Source of the DNA: Mesorhizobium comanense
GTDB lineage: Bacteria > Pseudomonadota > Alphaproteobacteria > Rhizobiales > Rhizobiaceae
Direction: 5' to 3'
NCBI RefSeq assembly: GCF_005503535.1
Contig: NZ_SCNN01000004.1
Coordinates: 310,001-374,000 of the forward strand
Length of the DNA: 64,000 nucleotides
The notes under the pieces were generated by a model. The model searched no databases and had not been told where the DNA came from. It was given only the letters and a program-made list of their open reading frames with translations. This document shows positions 11,530 through 20,014 of this stretch, in pieces (positions within the stretch are counted from its first letter, which is position 1; each line of letters opens with the position of its first letter). The position numbers were made by a program, and so were the translations under genes.

Positions 11530-11768
11530 GATTGGTTCTCCCTTTCATGGTTTCCTCGATTGCAGCCGTCAAAGGCGCGTCCACCGCAGGTCGCTTCTGT
11601 GACGGCACGATGACACTTTGCCACCTTCCGACTGCGATGTCGAATGCTGCGTGGTAGCATTCCACGGCAATGTGAAATGTGATATGGGCTGCGCACCGGC
11701 GGCAGAAAGTGCCGCCCCCGCCCAATCAGGCCCAGCTTTGGGCGCCGCAGACGTGCAGACGGTACAGA

Positions 11769-11972
11769 ATGTCCGATCAGGAACAGGCCGATATTCGCCT
11801 CGAATTTTCCCGGCTGAAACAGGAACACGCAGATTTCGACGCGGCGATCAACGCGATGATCGCCACGAATTGCGACCCGCTGCAGATCCAGCGGATGAAG
11901 AAGAAGAAGCTGGCGCTGAAGGACCGGCTGATGAAGCTGGAAGACAGGATCATCCCGGACATCATTGCCTAG
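11769..11972 (+). CDS. YdcH family protein (DUF465), second copy
   Basis: A 67-residue charged helical protein starting [20 protein letters not shown] and carrying [17 protein letters not shown], the same hallmark as the divergent neighbour (KLALKD). The two copies share only the family motif, so the duplication is old. Function unknown. A longer in-frame upstream extension to 11679 is rich in Pro and Gln and unlike the family, so the internal ATG is preferred. The SelA-like gene follows after about 97 bases. Confidence 0.85.
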   Translation: MSDQEQADIRLEFSRLKQEHADFDAAINAMIATNCDPLQIQRMKKKKLALKDRLMKLEDRIIPDIIA

Positions 11973-12069
11973 CCGGCGCGGTGGACACGGGGCCCAGGAT
12001 TCTGCTGCTGGACGAAATCCATGCGGCCGTCGAGATCGCCGCCCGACCTGTCACGGGGGATCCGCTCAC

Positions 12070-13275
12070 ATGAAAACCTCTTCCTCCGCCGGCTCCAACA
12101 CCAACATCCGCGAACGGCTGGGCCTGAGGCCGATCATCAATGTCTCCGGCACGATGACGGCGCTCGGCGCGTCGATCATCGTGCCGGAAGCGATCAGCGC
12201 CATGGCCGAAATGGCCCCGCAATGGGTGGAGATGGACGATCTGCAGCGCGCTGCCAGCACCGTCATCGCGCGCCTGACCGGCGGCGAGGCCGGCTTCATC
12301 ACCGCCTGCTCCGCCTCTGGTATCACCATGGCCATAGCCGGCGCCATGACGGGAACCAGCCTGCTCGCCATCGAGCGCTTGCCCGACGACACGGGCGGGC
12401 TGAAGTCCGAGGTGATCATCCAGCTTGGCCATCTCGTCAACTACGGCGCGCCGCTCGACCAGTCCGTCCGCGTCGCCGGCGCCCGGGTCGTGCCGGCGGG
12501 CACTGTCGGCGCGACCCAGGATTATCATCTGCGCGAGGCAATCAACGAACGCACGGCCGCAGGCCTCTATGTCGTCACCCATCACACCGCGCAGTACGGC
12601 ATGCTGTCGCTGGAGGAATTCTGTGAGATCTGCCATGCCAGGGGCGTGCCGGTGATCGTCGACGCCGCGTCCGAATATGATCTGCGCGGCTTCCTGGCGC
12701 GCGGCGCCGACATCGTGATCTACAGCGGCCACAAATTCCTTGGCGGACCGACCAGCGGCATCGTCACCGGACGCAAGGATCTGGTGAGATCGGCCTATCT
12801 GCAGAATCGCGGCGTCGCCCGCGCCATGAAGGTCGGCAAGGAAAGCATCGCCGGCGCCATGGCCGCGCTCGAAGCCTGGGAAAAGCGCGACCATGCCGGC
12901 ATCCGCCAACGCGAGAAGGCAGCGCTCGATCTCTGGAAGCAGTCGCTGCAAGGCATGGAAGGCATATCCGCCGAGATCATTCCCGATCCGACCGCCAATC
13001 CGCTCGACCGTCTGCAGGTGTTCGTGCGGCCGGAAAGCCGCTTCACCGCGGCCGGCCTCGCCTCGGTACTGGCGGCCGGATCGCCGCCGATCATCGTGCG
13101 CGATCACGAGGTCGAGCTCGGCTATTTCTTCCTCGATCCCTGCAACCTCCATCCCGGCGAGGCCGAGATCGTCGCCGGCCAATTGCACTCGGTTTTGACC
13201 TCGAAGGACCGGCCGGCCGATGCCATGAAGACCGTACGCAAGGATTCTTCCGGCGCATTGCGCTGGCCGGATTGA
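12070..13275 (+). CDS. SelA-like PLP-dependent enzyme (aminotransferase class V fold)
   Basis: A fold-type I PLP enzyme of 401 residues related to L-seryl-tRNA(Sec) selenium transferase and D-glucosaminate-6-phosphate ammonia-lyase. It starts [16 protein letters not shown], as in this group, has an Asp for the PLP pyridine nitrogen in [10 protein letters not shown], and the Schiff-base Lys in [13 protein letters not shown]. No selB, selC-like tRNA or selenoprotein gene is nearby, so a true SelA role is unlikely. A lyase acting on a sugar-amine or beta-substituted amino acid is more plausible, but the substrate is not shown. It is a single gene between the YdcH-like gene and a sigma factor operon. 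Confidence 0.8.
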   Translation: MKTSSSAGSNTNIRERLGLRPIINVSGTMTALGASIIVPEAISAMAEMAPQWVEMDDLQRAASTVIARLTGGEAGFITACSASGITMAIAGAMTGTSLLAIERLPDDTGGLKSEVIIQLGHLVNYGAPLDQSVRVAGARVVPAGTVGATQDYHLREAINERTAAGLYVVTHHTAQYGMLSLEEFCEICHARGVPVIVDAASEYDLRGFLARGADIVIYSGHKFLGGPTSGIVTGRKDLVRSAYLQNRGVARAMKVGKESIAGAMAALEAWEKRDHAGIRQREKAALDLWKQSLQGMEGISAEIIPDPTANPLDRLQVFVRPESRFTAAGLASVLAAGSPPIIVRDHEVELGYFFLDPCNLHPGEAEIVAGQLHSVLTSKDRPADAMKTVRKDSSGALRWPD

Positions 13276-13301
13276 GGAAACAAACCGCTTGCGAAGTATC
13301 C

Positions 13302-13339
13302 GATGGGAGTTGATCACAAAACCGTGATCAAACTCCATC
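13302..13339. promoter_or_regulatory. Inverted repeat upstream of the ECF sigma gene
   Basis: Two 16-base arms (13302-13317 and 13324-13339) pair with an internal three-base mismatch around the core TTGATCAC / GTGATCAA and a 6-base loop. It lacks a T-run, so it is either a weak terminator of the SelA-like gene or an operator for the sigma operon. A GGGAATAAAC sequence at 13349-13358 just downstream could be an ECF-type -35 element; this is a guess. Confidence 0.4.
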
Positions 13340-13529
13340 GTACCGGGCGGGAATAAACCGTCTGCCGGACAGGTCTTCTCGCCATACGCCATTGCTGGCG
13401 TTGAGGAGATCGGCATGCCCCATCATCGCACGCACGGCGTAGCCGGCCACGGCATCGGCCGTCGCCAGGCGTCGGCGGGCTTGATTGGAATGGCCTCCTC
13501 GTCGGTGATGCTTGACACTGGTGGCACGG

Positions 13530-14204
13530 ATGAATTCACTTTCAGCAGGGCAGCCGGCTTTGCCCGCTTCCGGGAGCCTTGCCCTCGGAAGCAAGGCAAG
13601 GGCGCCGTCGCGTCTTGAGGTGGTACGGCCAACCCCTCCCGGAGTATCGGACCATGGTGCTGCTTTGAGCGAGAGGGCCCTGGCGGAACGCTTCAACCAG
13701 GTGGTTCTGCCCCATCTCGGCGACGCATTGGCGCTTGCCCGCTGGCTGACCGGCAATGCCGCCGATGCCGAGGATGTGGTGCAGGATGCCTGCATCAAGG
13801 CGCATGCGGGCATATCAGGATATGCCGGCGGCAATGCGCGCGCCTGGCTGCTGACCATCGTGCGCAACACCTCCTACACCTGGATGTCGCGCAACCGGCC
13901 GCGCGGCATGATGGCCGTCGGCGACCTCGGCGATCTCGACGACATGGCGGCCGCACACGGCACCAGCCTGCCGGACGAGGACGGGCCGGAGGCCAGCCTG
14001 ATCGCCAAGGCCGACACGGCAGCGCTCGAAGCGGCGATCGCGGCGCTGCAGCAGCCGTTTCGCGAAACGCTGGTGCTGCGCGACATAAACGGCCTCGCCT
14101 ATCGCGAGATAGCGGCCATGCTCGACGTGCCGATCGGCACGGTGATGTCCAGGCTGGCCCGTGCCCGTGGCCTGCTGGCGTCTGAATTGGGGAGAACGTC
14201 ATGA
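13530..14204 (+). CDS. ECF-type RNA polymerase sigma factor
   Basis: Extracytoplasmic-function sigma factor. Region 2 runs from about LAERFNQVVLPHLGDALA through DAEDVVQDACIKAH to RAWLLTIVRNTSYTW, and region 4 from LQQPFRETLVLRDINGLAYREIA to GTVMSRLARAR. The start is uncertain: the first 45 residues (rich in Ala, Pro, Ser) are not part of the sigma fold, and a TTG at 13665 giving MSERALAERFN would fit the family better, though it lacks a clear ribosome-binding site. The stop overlaps the ATG of the anti-sigma gene by four bases, showing translational coupling. The signal sensed is unknown. Confidence 0.9.
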   Translation: MNSLSAGQPALPASGSLALGSKARAPSRLEVVRPTPPGVSDHGAALSERALAERFNQVVLPHLGDALALARWLTGNAADAEDVVQDACIKAHAGISGYAGGNARAWLLTIVRNTSYTWMSRNRPRGMMAVGDLGDLDDMAAAHGTSLPDEDGPEASLIAKADTAALEAAIAALQQPFRETLVLRDINGLAYREIAAMLDVPIGTVMSRLARARGLLASELGRTS

Positions 14205-15109
14205 CGCACGACGACGGACTGCCCAATGATCCCGAAGGTATCAGACTGATGATCCATGCCCTTGTCGATGGCGAGCTTGATGCGGCGGCTGCCCTTGCCG
14301 TGGAGCGGCGCATTGCCGCCGACCCACGGCTTGCCGCCGAGCACGCGCGCATCGTCGCCTTGCAAGGCGCGGTGAGCCGCTTGCCGCACCCCGATGTCAG
14401 CGATGCCTTTCGGGCCCGCATCGCCGCGATCGGCATGGCCGGCACCGAACAGCCGGCGTCTGCCGAGGCGACGGAGCCACAGCGGGGCTCGCCATCGGCC
14501 CTGCCGGGATTGATTGCAGGCGCTGGCGCTGGCCAGAGGCGAGCAGCGGGGACGCGACCCTCCCAGACGCGGACATCGCCAGGGGCACGCCGTTTCGGAT
14601 CGTTCGACTGGCGCGCCATGGCCGCCTCGATCATGATCAGCGCCGTGTTGGCCAGCGGGGCGACGCAATGGGTGATGCAGAGCGGCGTCGATGACGGCTT
14701 TGCCGCCGCCGTCGCCAGCGGCCATCGCCGCAGCCTGCTTGCCGCGAGCCCGATCGACATCGTCTCGTCCGACCGCCACACGGTGAAACCCTGGCTCGAC
14801 GCCCGCATCGGCGTCTCGCCGCCCGCGCCCGATCTCGCCCAGGACGGCTACGCGCTGATCGGCGGCCGGGTCGAGGTGATATCGGGCCGGCCGGTGCCGG
14901 CGCTGGTCTATCGCCACCGCGAACACCTGATCACGCTGGTCGCCGAACCGCAGCAGGGCGGCAAGGTCACGCAACCGGACGATCTTTCGTCGGGCGGCTT
15001 CTTCATGGTGCACTGGAGCGACGGCGGCTTTTCGTATTGGGCGATCTCCGACATGGAGCGCCCCGAGCTCGACGATTTCGTCGCCCGCTTCCGCAAGGCG
15101 GCGGTGTGA
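14201..15109 (+). CDS. Transmembrane anti-sigma factor
   Basis: A 302-residue protein with a cytoplasmic N-terminal domain (MIHALVDGELDAAAALAVERR), a Pro/Ala-rich linker, one membrane segment at about 142-162 (MAASIMISAVLASG) and a periplasmic domain of about 140 residues. The N-terminal helix matches the putative-zinc-finger/anti-sigma type, but the HxxxCxxC zinc motif is not present. It overlaps the sigma gene by ATGA and so is made with it. It should hold the sigma factor inactive at the membrane until an envelope signal arrives. Confidence 0.85.
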   Translation: MTHDDGLPNDPEGIRLMIHALVDGELDAAAALAVERRIAADPRLAAEHARIVALQGAVSRLPHPDVSDAFRARIAAIGMAGTEQPASAEATEPQRGSPSALPGLIAGAGAGQRRAAGTRPSQTRTSPGARRFGSFDWRAMAASIMISAVLASGATQWVMQSGVDDGFAAAVASGHRRSLLAASPIDIVSSDRHTVKPWLDARIGVSPPAPDLAQDGYALIGGRVEVISGRPVPALVYRHREHLITLVAEPQQGGKVTQPDDLSSGGFFMVHWSDGGFSYWAISDMERPELDDFVARFRKAAV

Positions 15110-15208
15110 GCCGGATTGCGGCCGGCGGCACCTCGCCGGTGGCCTGAAATCCTTGCGGCCCGGCGCGAATTCCGCTAAGGCGCGCCTTTGTCGCCGGGGA
15201 GCAGAAGC

Positions 15209-15706
15209 TTGAACGATCAACGCGCCGACGTCGCCATCATCATGGGCAGCCAATCCGACTGGGCGACGATGCGCCAGGCGGCCGAAACGCTGGAAGCCCT
15301 GGGTGTTTCCCACAAACGGCTGATCATATCAGCGCATCGCACACCCGACCGGCTCTATGATTTCGCCAAGGGCGCCAAGGCCTCCGGCTACAAGGTCATC
15401 ATCGCCGGCGCCGGCGGTGCCGCGCACCTGCCCGGCATGACGGCGGCGATGACCCCGCTGCCTGTGTTCGGCGTGCCGGTGGAATCGAAGGCGCTGTCGG
15501 GTCAGGATTCGTTGCTCTCGATCGTCCAGATGCCGGCCGGCATTCCGGTGGGGACGCTTGCCATCGGCAAGGCGGGCGCGGCCAATGCCGCTTTGCTGGC
15601 CGCCGCCGTGCTGGCGCTGAACGACGACAAGCTCGCACAGCGGCTTGACGCCTGGCGCGCCTCGCAGACCGCCAAGGTCGCGGCAGAGCCGACGGATACG
15701 CCGTGA
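15209..15706 (+). CDS. purE: 5-(carboxyamino)imidazole ribonucleotide mutase
   Basis: Class I PurE, 165 residues, which rearranges N5-CAIR to CAIR in de novo purine synthesis. Motifs seen are [11 protein letters not shown] near the start, [12 protein letters not shown] and the phosphate-binding [11 protein letters not shown]. The start is a TTG at 15209, seven bases after GGGGAG; another TTG at 15188 would add residues not found in the family. It overlaps purK by four bases (GTGA), so the two subunits of the bacterial two-step route are translationally coupled. Confidence 0.95.
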   Translation: MNDQRADVAIIMGSQSDWATMRQAAETLEALGVSHKRLIISAHRTPDRLYDFAKGAKASGYKVIIAGAGGAAHLPGMTAAMTPLPVFGVPVESKALSGQDSLLSIVQMPAGIPVGTLAIGKAGAANAALLAAAVLALNDDKLAQRLDAWRASQTAKVAAEPTDTP

Positions 15707-16779
15707 GCCTGCCCGCCGGATCGACCATCGGCATCATCGGCGGCGGCCAGCTCGGCCGCATGCTGGCGATTGCCGCCGCCCGCCTCGGCTACCGCACCGT
15801 CGTGCTCGAGCCGCAGGCGGATTGCCCGGCCGCACAGGTCGCCAACCGTCAGATCGTGGCGGCCTATGACGATCAGGCAGCGCTTGCCGAACTGGCGTCC
15901 GCGAGTGCCGTCGTCACCTACGAATTCGAAAACGTTCCCGTTGCAGCGGCTACCGCGCTTGCCGCGAGCGTGCCTGTCTACCCGCCGGCGCGCGCGCTTG
16001 AGGTGGCTCAGGACCGGGTGAGCGAGAAAACGTTCCTGAACGGCATTGGCATTGCCACCGCCGATTTCCGGTCGGTCGACAGCGATGACGAATTGACGGC
16101 GGGGCTGAAGGCATTCGGCGGCAGCGGCATCCTGAAGACGCGGCGCATGGGCTATGACGGCAAGGGCCAGCGCGTCTTCCGCAACATGGAGACAGGCGGT
16201 TTCGCTGGCACCTGCAAAGCGATGGGCAATGTGCCGCTGATCCTGGAAAGTTTCGTGCCATTCGAGCGCGAGATCTCCGTGATATCGGCGCGTGGCCTCG
16301 ACGGCACGATCGCCGCCTACGATCCGGCCGAGAACGTCCATCGCGACGGCATTCTGCACACATCGACCTTGCCCGCGGCGGTACCGCCACGGACGGCCGA
16401 GGCGGCGCGGGCGGCGGCAGGAAAGATCCTGTCGGCGCTCGACTATGTCGGCGTCATCGGCGTCGAGTTCTTCGTGCTGGCGGATGGTTCGCTGCTCGCC
16501 AACGAGATCGCGCCCCGCGTTCACAATTCCGGCCACTGGACCGAGGCCGCGTGCGTCGTCTCGCAGTTCGAGCAGCATATCCGCGCCGTTGCCGGCCTGC
16601 CGCTCGGCAACCCGCGCCGCCATTCCGATTGCGTGATGGAAAACCTGATCGGCGACGACGTGCTGCGCGTTCCCGCGCTGCTGGCGGAGCCAGACCTGAT
16701 GCTGCATCTCTACGGCAAGGCCGAGGCCCGGCCCGGCCGCAAGATGGGGCATTTTACCCGGATCGGCGGCCGCCAATAG
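15703..16779 (+). CDS. purK: 5-(carboxyamino)imidazole ribonucleotide synthase
   Basis: PurK, 358 residues, an ATP-grasp enzyme that makes N5-CAIR from AIR, bicarbonate and ATP. It starts with GTG at 15703 overlapping the purE stop. Motifs: [17 protein letters not shown] for AIR binding, YEFENVP, then the ATP-grasp [14 protein letters not shown] and [26 protein letters not shown]. The gene ends 41 bases before the stop of the convergent LprI-like gene. Confidence 0.96.
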   Translation: MSLPAGSTIGIIGGGQLGRMLAIAAARLGYRTVVLEPQADCPAAQVANRQIVAAYDDQAALAELASASAVVTYEFENVPVAAATALAASVPVYPPARALEVAQDRVSEKTFLNGIGIATADFRSVDSDDELTAGLKAFGGSGILKTRRMGYDGKGQRVFRNMETGGFAGTCKAMGNVPLILESFVPFEREISVISARGLDGTIAAYDPAENVHRDGILHTSTLPAAVPPRTAEAARAAAGKILSALDYVGVIGVEFFVLADGSLLANEIAPRVHNSGHWTEAACVVSQFEQHIRAVAGLPLGNPRRHSDCVMENLIGDDVLRVPALLAEPDLMLHLYGKAEARPGRKMGHFTRIGGRQ

Positions 16780-16820
16780 GGCCGCGCATTGCGGAACTGT
16801 CCATCCCCGGCGCGGCCAGA

Positions 16821-17234
16821 CTATTGGGCGTCGTCTTCATCCGAACTGGCGCAGCTGACATCGCCTTCCTCGCAATTGGCCGAGGCGGCGAGTTGCTTGA
16901 TGCGATCGTTGGTCAGCTTGGTCAGGCATTGCGAAACCACCATCGGGTGGATGGATCCGCCGGCGCTCGCCGCCGTCGTGTGCGCGCAGTCGGCGTCGCG
17001 GAAGGAGATCCAGGCCCGTTGCGCCGCCTGCAGCAGTTTCTTGCCGTTGGCGTCTTCCGAGCCGATAAGGTCCTGATAGGCCTTGTTGAGACTGGCGTCG
17101 GCTGCCTGATAATCCTCGTTGGCGCATATATTCATCATCTGCTGGCTGTCGTCGGACCGGTCGCATTCCTGCGCCTGCAGGATCGAAGTCCCCGCCAGCA
17201 AGGCCAGGCAGGCTGGCAGCAAAATTCGGCGCAT
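16821..17234 (-). CDS. Secreted LprI-like (DUF1311) protein
   Basis: A 137-residue exported protein. The signal peptide is about 1-22 (MRRILLPACLALLAG then ILQAQ). The mature part has the DUF1311 pattern: CANEDYQAADASLNKAYQDL followed by AQRAWISFRDADC. Members include LprI of Mycobacterium, reported as a lysozyme inhibitor, but most have no known role. Four cysteines suggest two disulfides. The last residues are acidic (SSDEDDAQ). The start is chosen at MRRIL because it has a GGGGGA sequence upstream; an ATG 18 bases earlier is also in frame. Confidence 0.82.
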   Translation of the reverse strand: MRRILLPACLALLAGTSILQAQECDRSDDSQQMMNICANEDYQAADASLNKAYQDLIGSEDANGKKLLQAAQRAWISFRDADCAHTTAASAGGSIHPMVVSQCLTKLTNDRIKQLAASANCEEGDVSCASSDEDDAQ

Positions 17235-17353
17235 GGTGGTCCCCCAAATCATCTTATGGCCACCGCATCATCCCAGCCCACGCCGGGCCGCGCAATCCCG
17301 CGCGAAGGGGCGGCGGATTTTTGATGTTATGCGGATGCCGGAGATGGTTGCGG

Positions 17354-17381
17354 TTGACATGGACAAGCCTCCTCGTTTATG
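17354..17381 (+). promoter_or_regulatory. Sigma-70-type promoter of rpmJ
   Basis: TTGACA at 17354-17359 is a perfect -35 element. TTTATG at 17376-17381 follows at 16 bases (TTATGA at 17 bases) as a -10 element. It would give a leader of about 75 bases for rpmJ that contains two hairpins. Assigned by consensus only. Confidence 0.55.
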
Positions 17382-17398
17382 AGCCACCCACCGTTGAA

Positions 17399-17446
17399 AA
17401 GGCGCGTCTTCTGGCGCGCCTTAAAATTTCGACCCGGGACCGGGTC
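17399..17446 (+). promoter_or_regulatory. Two hairpins in the rpmJ leader
   Basis: Hairpin 1 pairs AAGGCGCG (17399-17406) with CGCGCCTT (17415-17422) and is followed by TAAAATTTC. Hairpin 2 is GACCCGG-GA-CCGGGTC at 17431-17446, ending 19 bases before the rpmJ ATG and so close to its ribosome-binding region. Their position suggests control of L36 synthesis, or that hairpin 1 is a weak attenuator. Confidence 0.4.
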
Positions 17447-17465
17447 CACACCGACAGGCAAGACC

Positions 17466-17591
17466 ATGAAGATCAAGAATTCGCTCAAGGCGCTGAAGGC
17501 GCGTCACCGCGACAACCAGCTGGTTCGCCGCAAGGGCCGCATATACATCATCAACAAGACCGCCCCGCGTTACAAGGCGCGTCAGGGCTGA
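17466..17591 (+). CDS. rpmJ: 50S ribosomal protein L36 (bL36, zinc-free form)
   Basis: A 41-residue basic protein starting [17 protein letters not shown] and ending [11 protein letters not shown]. It is the C-minus type of L36: the Cys/His residues of the zinc ribbon are absent, and Arg, Asp and Ile occupy their places. Alphaproteobacteria commonly carry this form as their only copy. The gene is isolated with its own promoter-like sequence and two leader hairpins. Confidence 0.95.
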   Translation: MKIKNSLKALKARHRDNQLVRRKGRIYIINKTAPRYKARQG

Positions 17592-17699
17592 GTTTTCGGC
17601 CGGGGCCTTGCCCCCGCCACTTGATGCTGCGCGGGCCTTGCCCGCTCCCTCACGCTAAAATCACTTTGATGTTCCGCCGCCCGGGGATAGACTCGGGCG

Positions 17700-18347
17700 A
17701 TGCGGATTCTTTTTGCGTTTTCGGCGGCTTTCCTTGTTTGCGGCGCCATTTCGGTGCCGGCACGCGCGGATGACCGTCCGATCGCGCTGGCGACACCGGA
17801 TGCTCAGCCAGCGCCCTCCGATGCCCAGCCAGCGGTTCCGGACACGCCGGCCCAGCCGATGACCAAGCAGGCCCGGCTCGACAAGCTGTTCAGCGACCTG
17901 AAGCGCGAACGCAACGAAAAGGCGGCGGAACGCATTGCCGGCAACATCTGGACCGAATGGTTCCAGTCCGGCAGCGCCTCGATCGACCTGATGATGCTGT
18001 GGTCGCAAAAAGCCATGGACAATCAGAAGTTCGACGTCGCGCTCGACTTTCTCGATCAGGTGGTGACCTTGCAACCGGCCTATGCCGAAGGCTGGAACCG
18101 GCGTGCCACCGTGCATTTCATGATGAAAAACTACGGCAAGTCGATGGCCGATATCGACCGCACGCTGCAGCTCGAACCCCGCCATTTCGGCGCCCTGTCG
18201 GGCCTCGCCCAGATCATGGCGCTGACCGGCCACAAGCAGTCGGCGCTGGAAGCCTGGCAGAAGGTGCTGGCCATCTATCCCATGATGCGCAGCGCCCAGA
18301 ACCAGGTCGCCACCCTGTCGGAAGAGCTCGCGGGCGAAGGCATCTAA
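17700..18347 (+). CDS. Secreted TPR-repeat protein
   Basis: A 215-residue protein with a signal peptide at about 1-23 (ending VPARA), a Pro/Ala-rich linker to about residue 55, then about four helical TPR-like repeats, the clearest being AEGWNRRATVHFMMKNYGKSM and ALSGLAQIMALTGHKQSALE. TPR domains hold other proteins; the partner here is unknown. It is a single gene, likely periplasmic. Confidence 0.82.
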   Translation: MRILFAFSAAFLVCGAISVPARADDRPIALATPDAQPAPSDAQPAVPDTPAQPMTKQARLDKLFSDLKRERNEKAAERIAGNIWTEWFQSGSASIDLMMLWSQKAMDNQKFDVALDFLDQVVTLQPAYAEGWNRRATVHFMMKNYGKSMADIDRTLQLEPRHFGALSGLAQIMALTGHKQSALEAWQKVLAIYPMMRSAQNQVATLSEELAGEGI

Positions 18348-18354
18348 GGGATCA

Positions 18355-18394
18355 GGCGGTAGGGATTAGACATTAGCAAGAAGACCCTACTGCC
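18355..18394. repeat. Small inverted repeat
   Basis: GGCGGTAGGG (18355-18364) pairs with CCCTACTGCC (18385-18394), 9 of 10 bases. It lies directly after the TPR gene. The sequence style (TAGGG / CCCTA) is like the longer inverted repeat between phaA and phaB, so both may be remnants of one repeat family. Confidence 0.4.
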
Positions 18395-18435
18395 TACCCC
18401 AGAACTTATCCCATTCCACCCCCGTATATCCCCGC

Positions 18436-19503
18436 ATGAACCTGATCTACGCCGCGCTCGCCCTCCTGTTCGCACTCATCTTTGCCCTCGTCGGCGTCAA
18501 TCGCGTCGGCTCCTGGCTGATCGAGCGCCGCAATCCGCCCATTGGTCAGTTCGCGGATATCAACGGCGCCCGCATCCACTATGTCCACATTCCCGCATCG
18601 GCCAATGCGGATCTGCCGCCGATCGTGTTCATCCACGGCGCGAGCGCCAATCTCAAGGACCAGATGCTGCCGCTGCGGCCATTGCTGGAAGGCCGGGCCG
18701 AAATGCTGTTCTTCGACCGGCCAGGCTTCGGATGGTCGGGCCGCGGTCCTGGCAACAACGAGAACCCGTCGGCGCAGGCGAACACCATCGCCGCCTTGAT
18801 GGACCAGCTCGGCATCAAGCGGGCCATCATCGTCGGCCATTCCTTCGGCGGTGTGGTCACCGCTGCGTTCGGCCGGGAGCATGCCGACAAGACGCTTGGT
18901 CTCGTCTTTCTGTCGCCGGCGACCCATCCCTGGCCCGGGGGCGCAACCTCCTGGTACTACGATCTGACCACCATTCCGGTCATCGGCAGGCTGTTTTCCG
19001 AGACCCTGACCTATCCAGCCGGAACGTTGCAGATGGCCGACGCCACCACCTGCGTATTCTCGCCCAACAAGGTCCCGGACAATTATCTCGCCGCCGCGTC
19101 GATCCCGCTGGTGCTCCGGCCCTCGGCCTTTCGCGCCAACGCCACCGACGTCGCCGGGCTCTACGACTATGCGCTCGCCGCCGCGCCGCACTACAAGGAG
19201 ATCACCGCTCCGACCGTGGTTATATCAGGCGACCGCGACAAGGTCGTCTATGCCAGGATCCACTCCGTCGGCCTGGTACGCGACATATCGGGCGCCGAAC
19301 TCGTCTGGGTACACAATCTCGGCCACAAGCCGGACTGGATAGCCCCCGATCTCGTTGTCGGCGCCATCGAGAAGGTCGCCGGCAAGGATGTTGACCTGGA
19401 GGCGGTGGCCAGGACGGTGGAGGCGCGCATAGCCGGCGATGTCTATGGCGCGGGCAAGTGCGCCGACATCAAGGAGCCCCAGATGGAGCTCGCGCCGACC
19501 TGA
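18436..19503 (+). CDS. Membrane-anchored alpha/beta hydrolase
   Basis: A 355-residue hydrolase with an N-terminal membrane anchor (about 2-20, IYAALALLFALIFALVG). The oxyanion HGASANLKD and nucleophile elbow VGHSFGG (S136) are clear; the acid is probably D268 in ISGDRDKVV and the base H297 in LGHKPDWIAP. The substrate (ester, lipid, epoxide or other) is not shown. The following unknown gene starts one base after its stop codon, so the two are probably co-transcribed. Confidence 0.87.
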   Translation: MNLIYAALALLFALIFALVGVNRVGSWLIERRNPPIGQFADINGARIHYVHIPASANADLPPIVFIHGASANLKDQMLPLRPLLEGRAEMLFFDRPGFGWSGRGPGNNENPSAQANTIAALMDQLGIKRAIIVGHSFGGVVTAAFGREHADKTLGLVFLSPATHPWPGGATSWYYDLTTIPVIGRLFSETLTYPAGTLQMADATTCVFSPNKVPDNYLAAASIPLVLRPSAFRANATDVAGLYDYALAAAPHYKEITAPTVVISGDRDKVVYARIHSVGLVRDISGAELVWVHNLGHKPDWIAPDLVVGAIEKVAGKDVDLEAVARTVEARIAGDVYGAGKCADIKEPQMELAPT

Positions 19504-19504
19504 G

Positions 19505-19990
19505 ATGTACATCCTGAAGCATGGCATCAAGAAAAACCCGGAAAGGCGATGGGCGTTGCCGGATCGCATCTTCTTCGGTCACGGCGCCTGCGCGATTCTC
19601 GCCGGCACCTTCCTCAGGCACGCCCCCCGTGAAGGATTCCATGCGGAGCGGATCGTTCCGGCCGAGGGCTTTGCGGGAAACCATATCTATGTGACCAACG
19701 GGCTGGTTGCCTTCGACTATCACGGCTACTCCAACCGCGAGCGCCTGCTGGAACATCACGAAAAAGGATGGGCCGGCCACAGTGCCGGTTGGCACTGCAC
19801 GATCGAGAAGGTCGACTTCGATCTGCTCGATACGACCGAGCTCAACCGGCGAAAGATGCTGGGGCCGGATCAATATCTGCACGACCCCATTCCGCGCGCA
19901 TGCCGGTTCCTTGAGCGCGTGAACCACGTCGAAGCCGCCGCAAAAGCGTCCGCGATCGCCAGCGGCGATGCCTGCCGGGCCGCGGTCTGA
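19505..19990 (+). CDS. Conserved hypothetical protein
   Basis: A 161-residue soluble protein that I do not recognise as a named family. It starts MYILKHGIKKNPERRWALPDR, contains FFGHGACAILAGTFL, an aromatic/His-rich centre (NHIYVTNGLVAFDYHGYSN) and LHDPIPRACRFLERV. No signal peptide or membrane segment is seen. Cys, His and Asp residues in the GHGAC, DYHGYS and HDPIPR segments could form a metal or catalytic site, but that is inference. It begins one base after the hydrolase stop, which argues for a shared transcript and perhaps a shared pathway. Confidence 0.75.
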   Translation: MYILKHGIKKNPERRWALPDRIFFGHGACAILAGTFLRHAPREGFHAERIVPAEGFAGNHIYVTNGLVAFDYHGYSNRERLLEHHEKGWAGHSAGWHCTIEKVDFDLLDTTELNRRKMLGPDQYLHDPIPRACRFLERVNHVEAAAKASAIASGDACRAAV

Positions 19991-20014
19991 ACCACGGCCA
20001 CGCCGCACCGTGCC

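Noticed and set aside
12070..13275. Calling this gene selA
   Set aside because: No selenium genes are adjacent and the family includes several non-selenium lyases.
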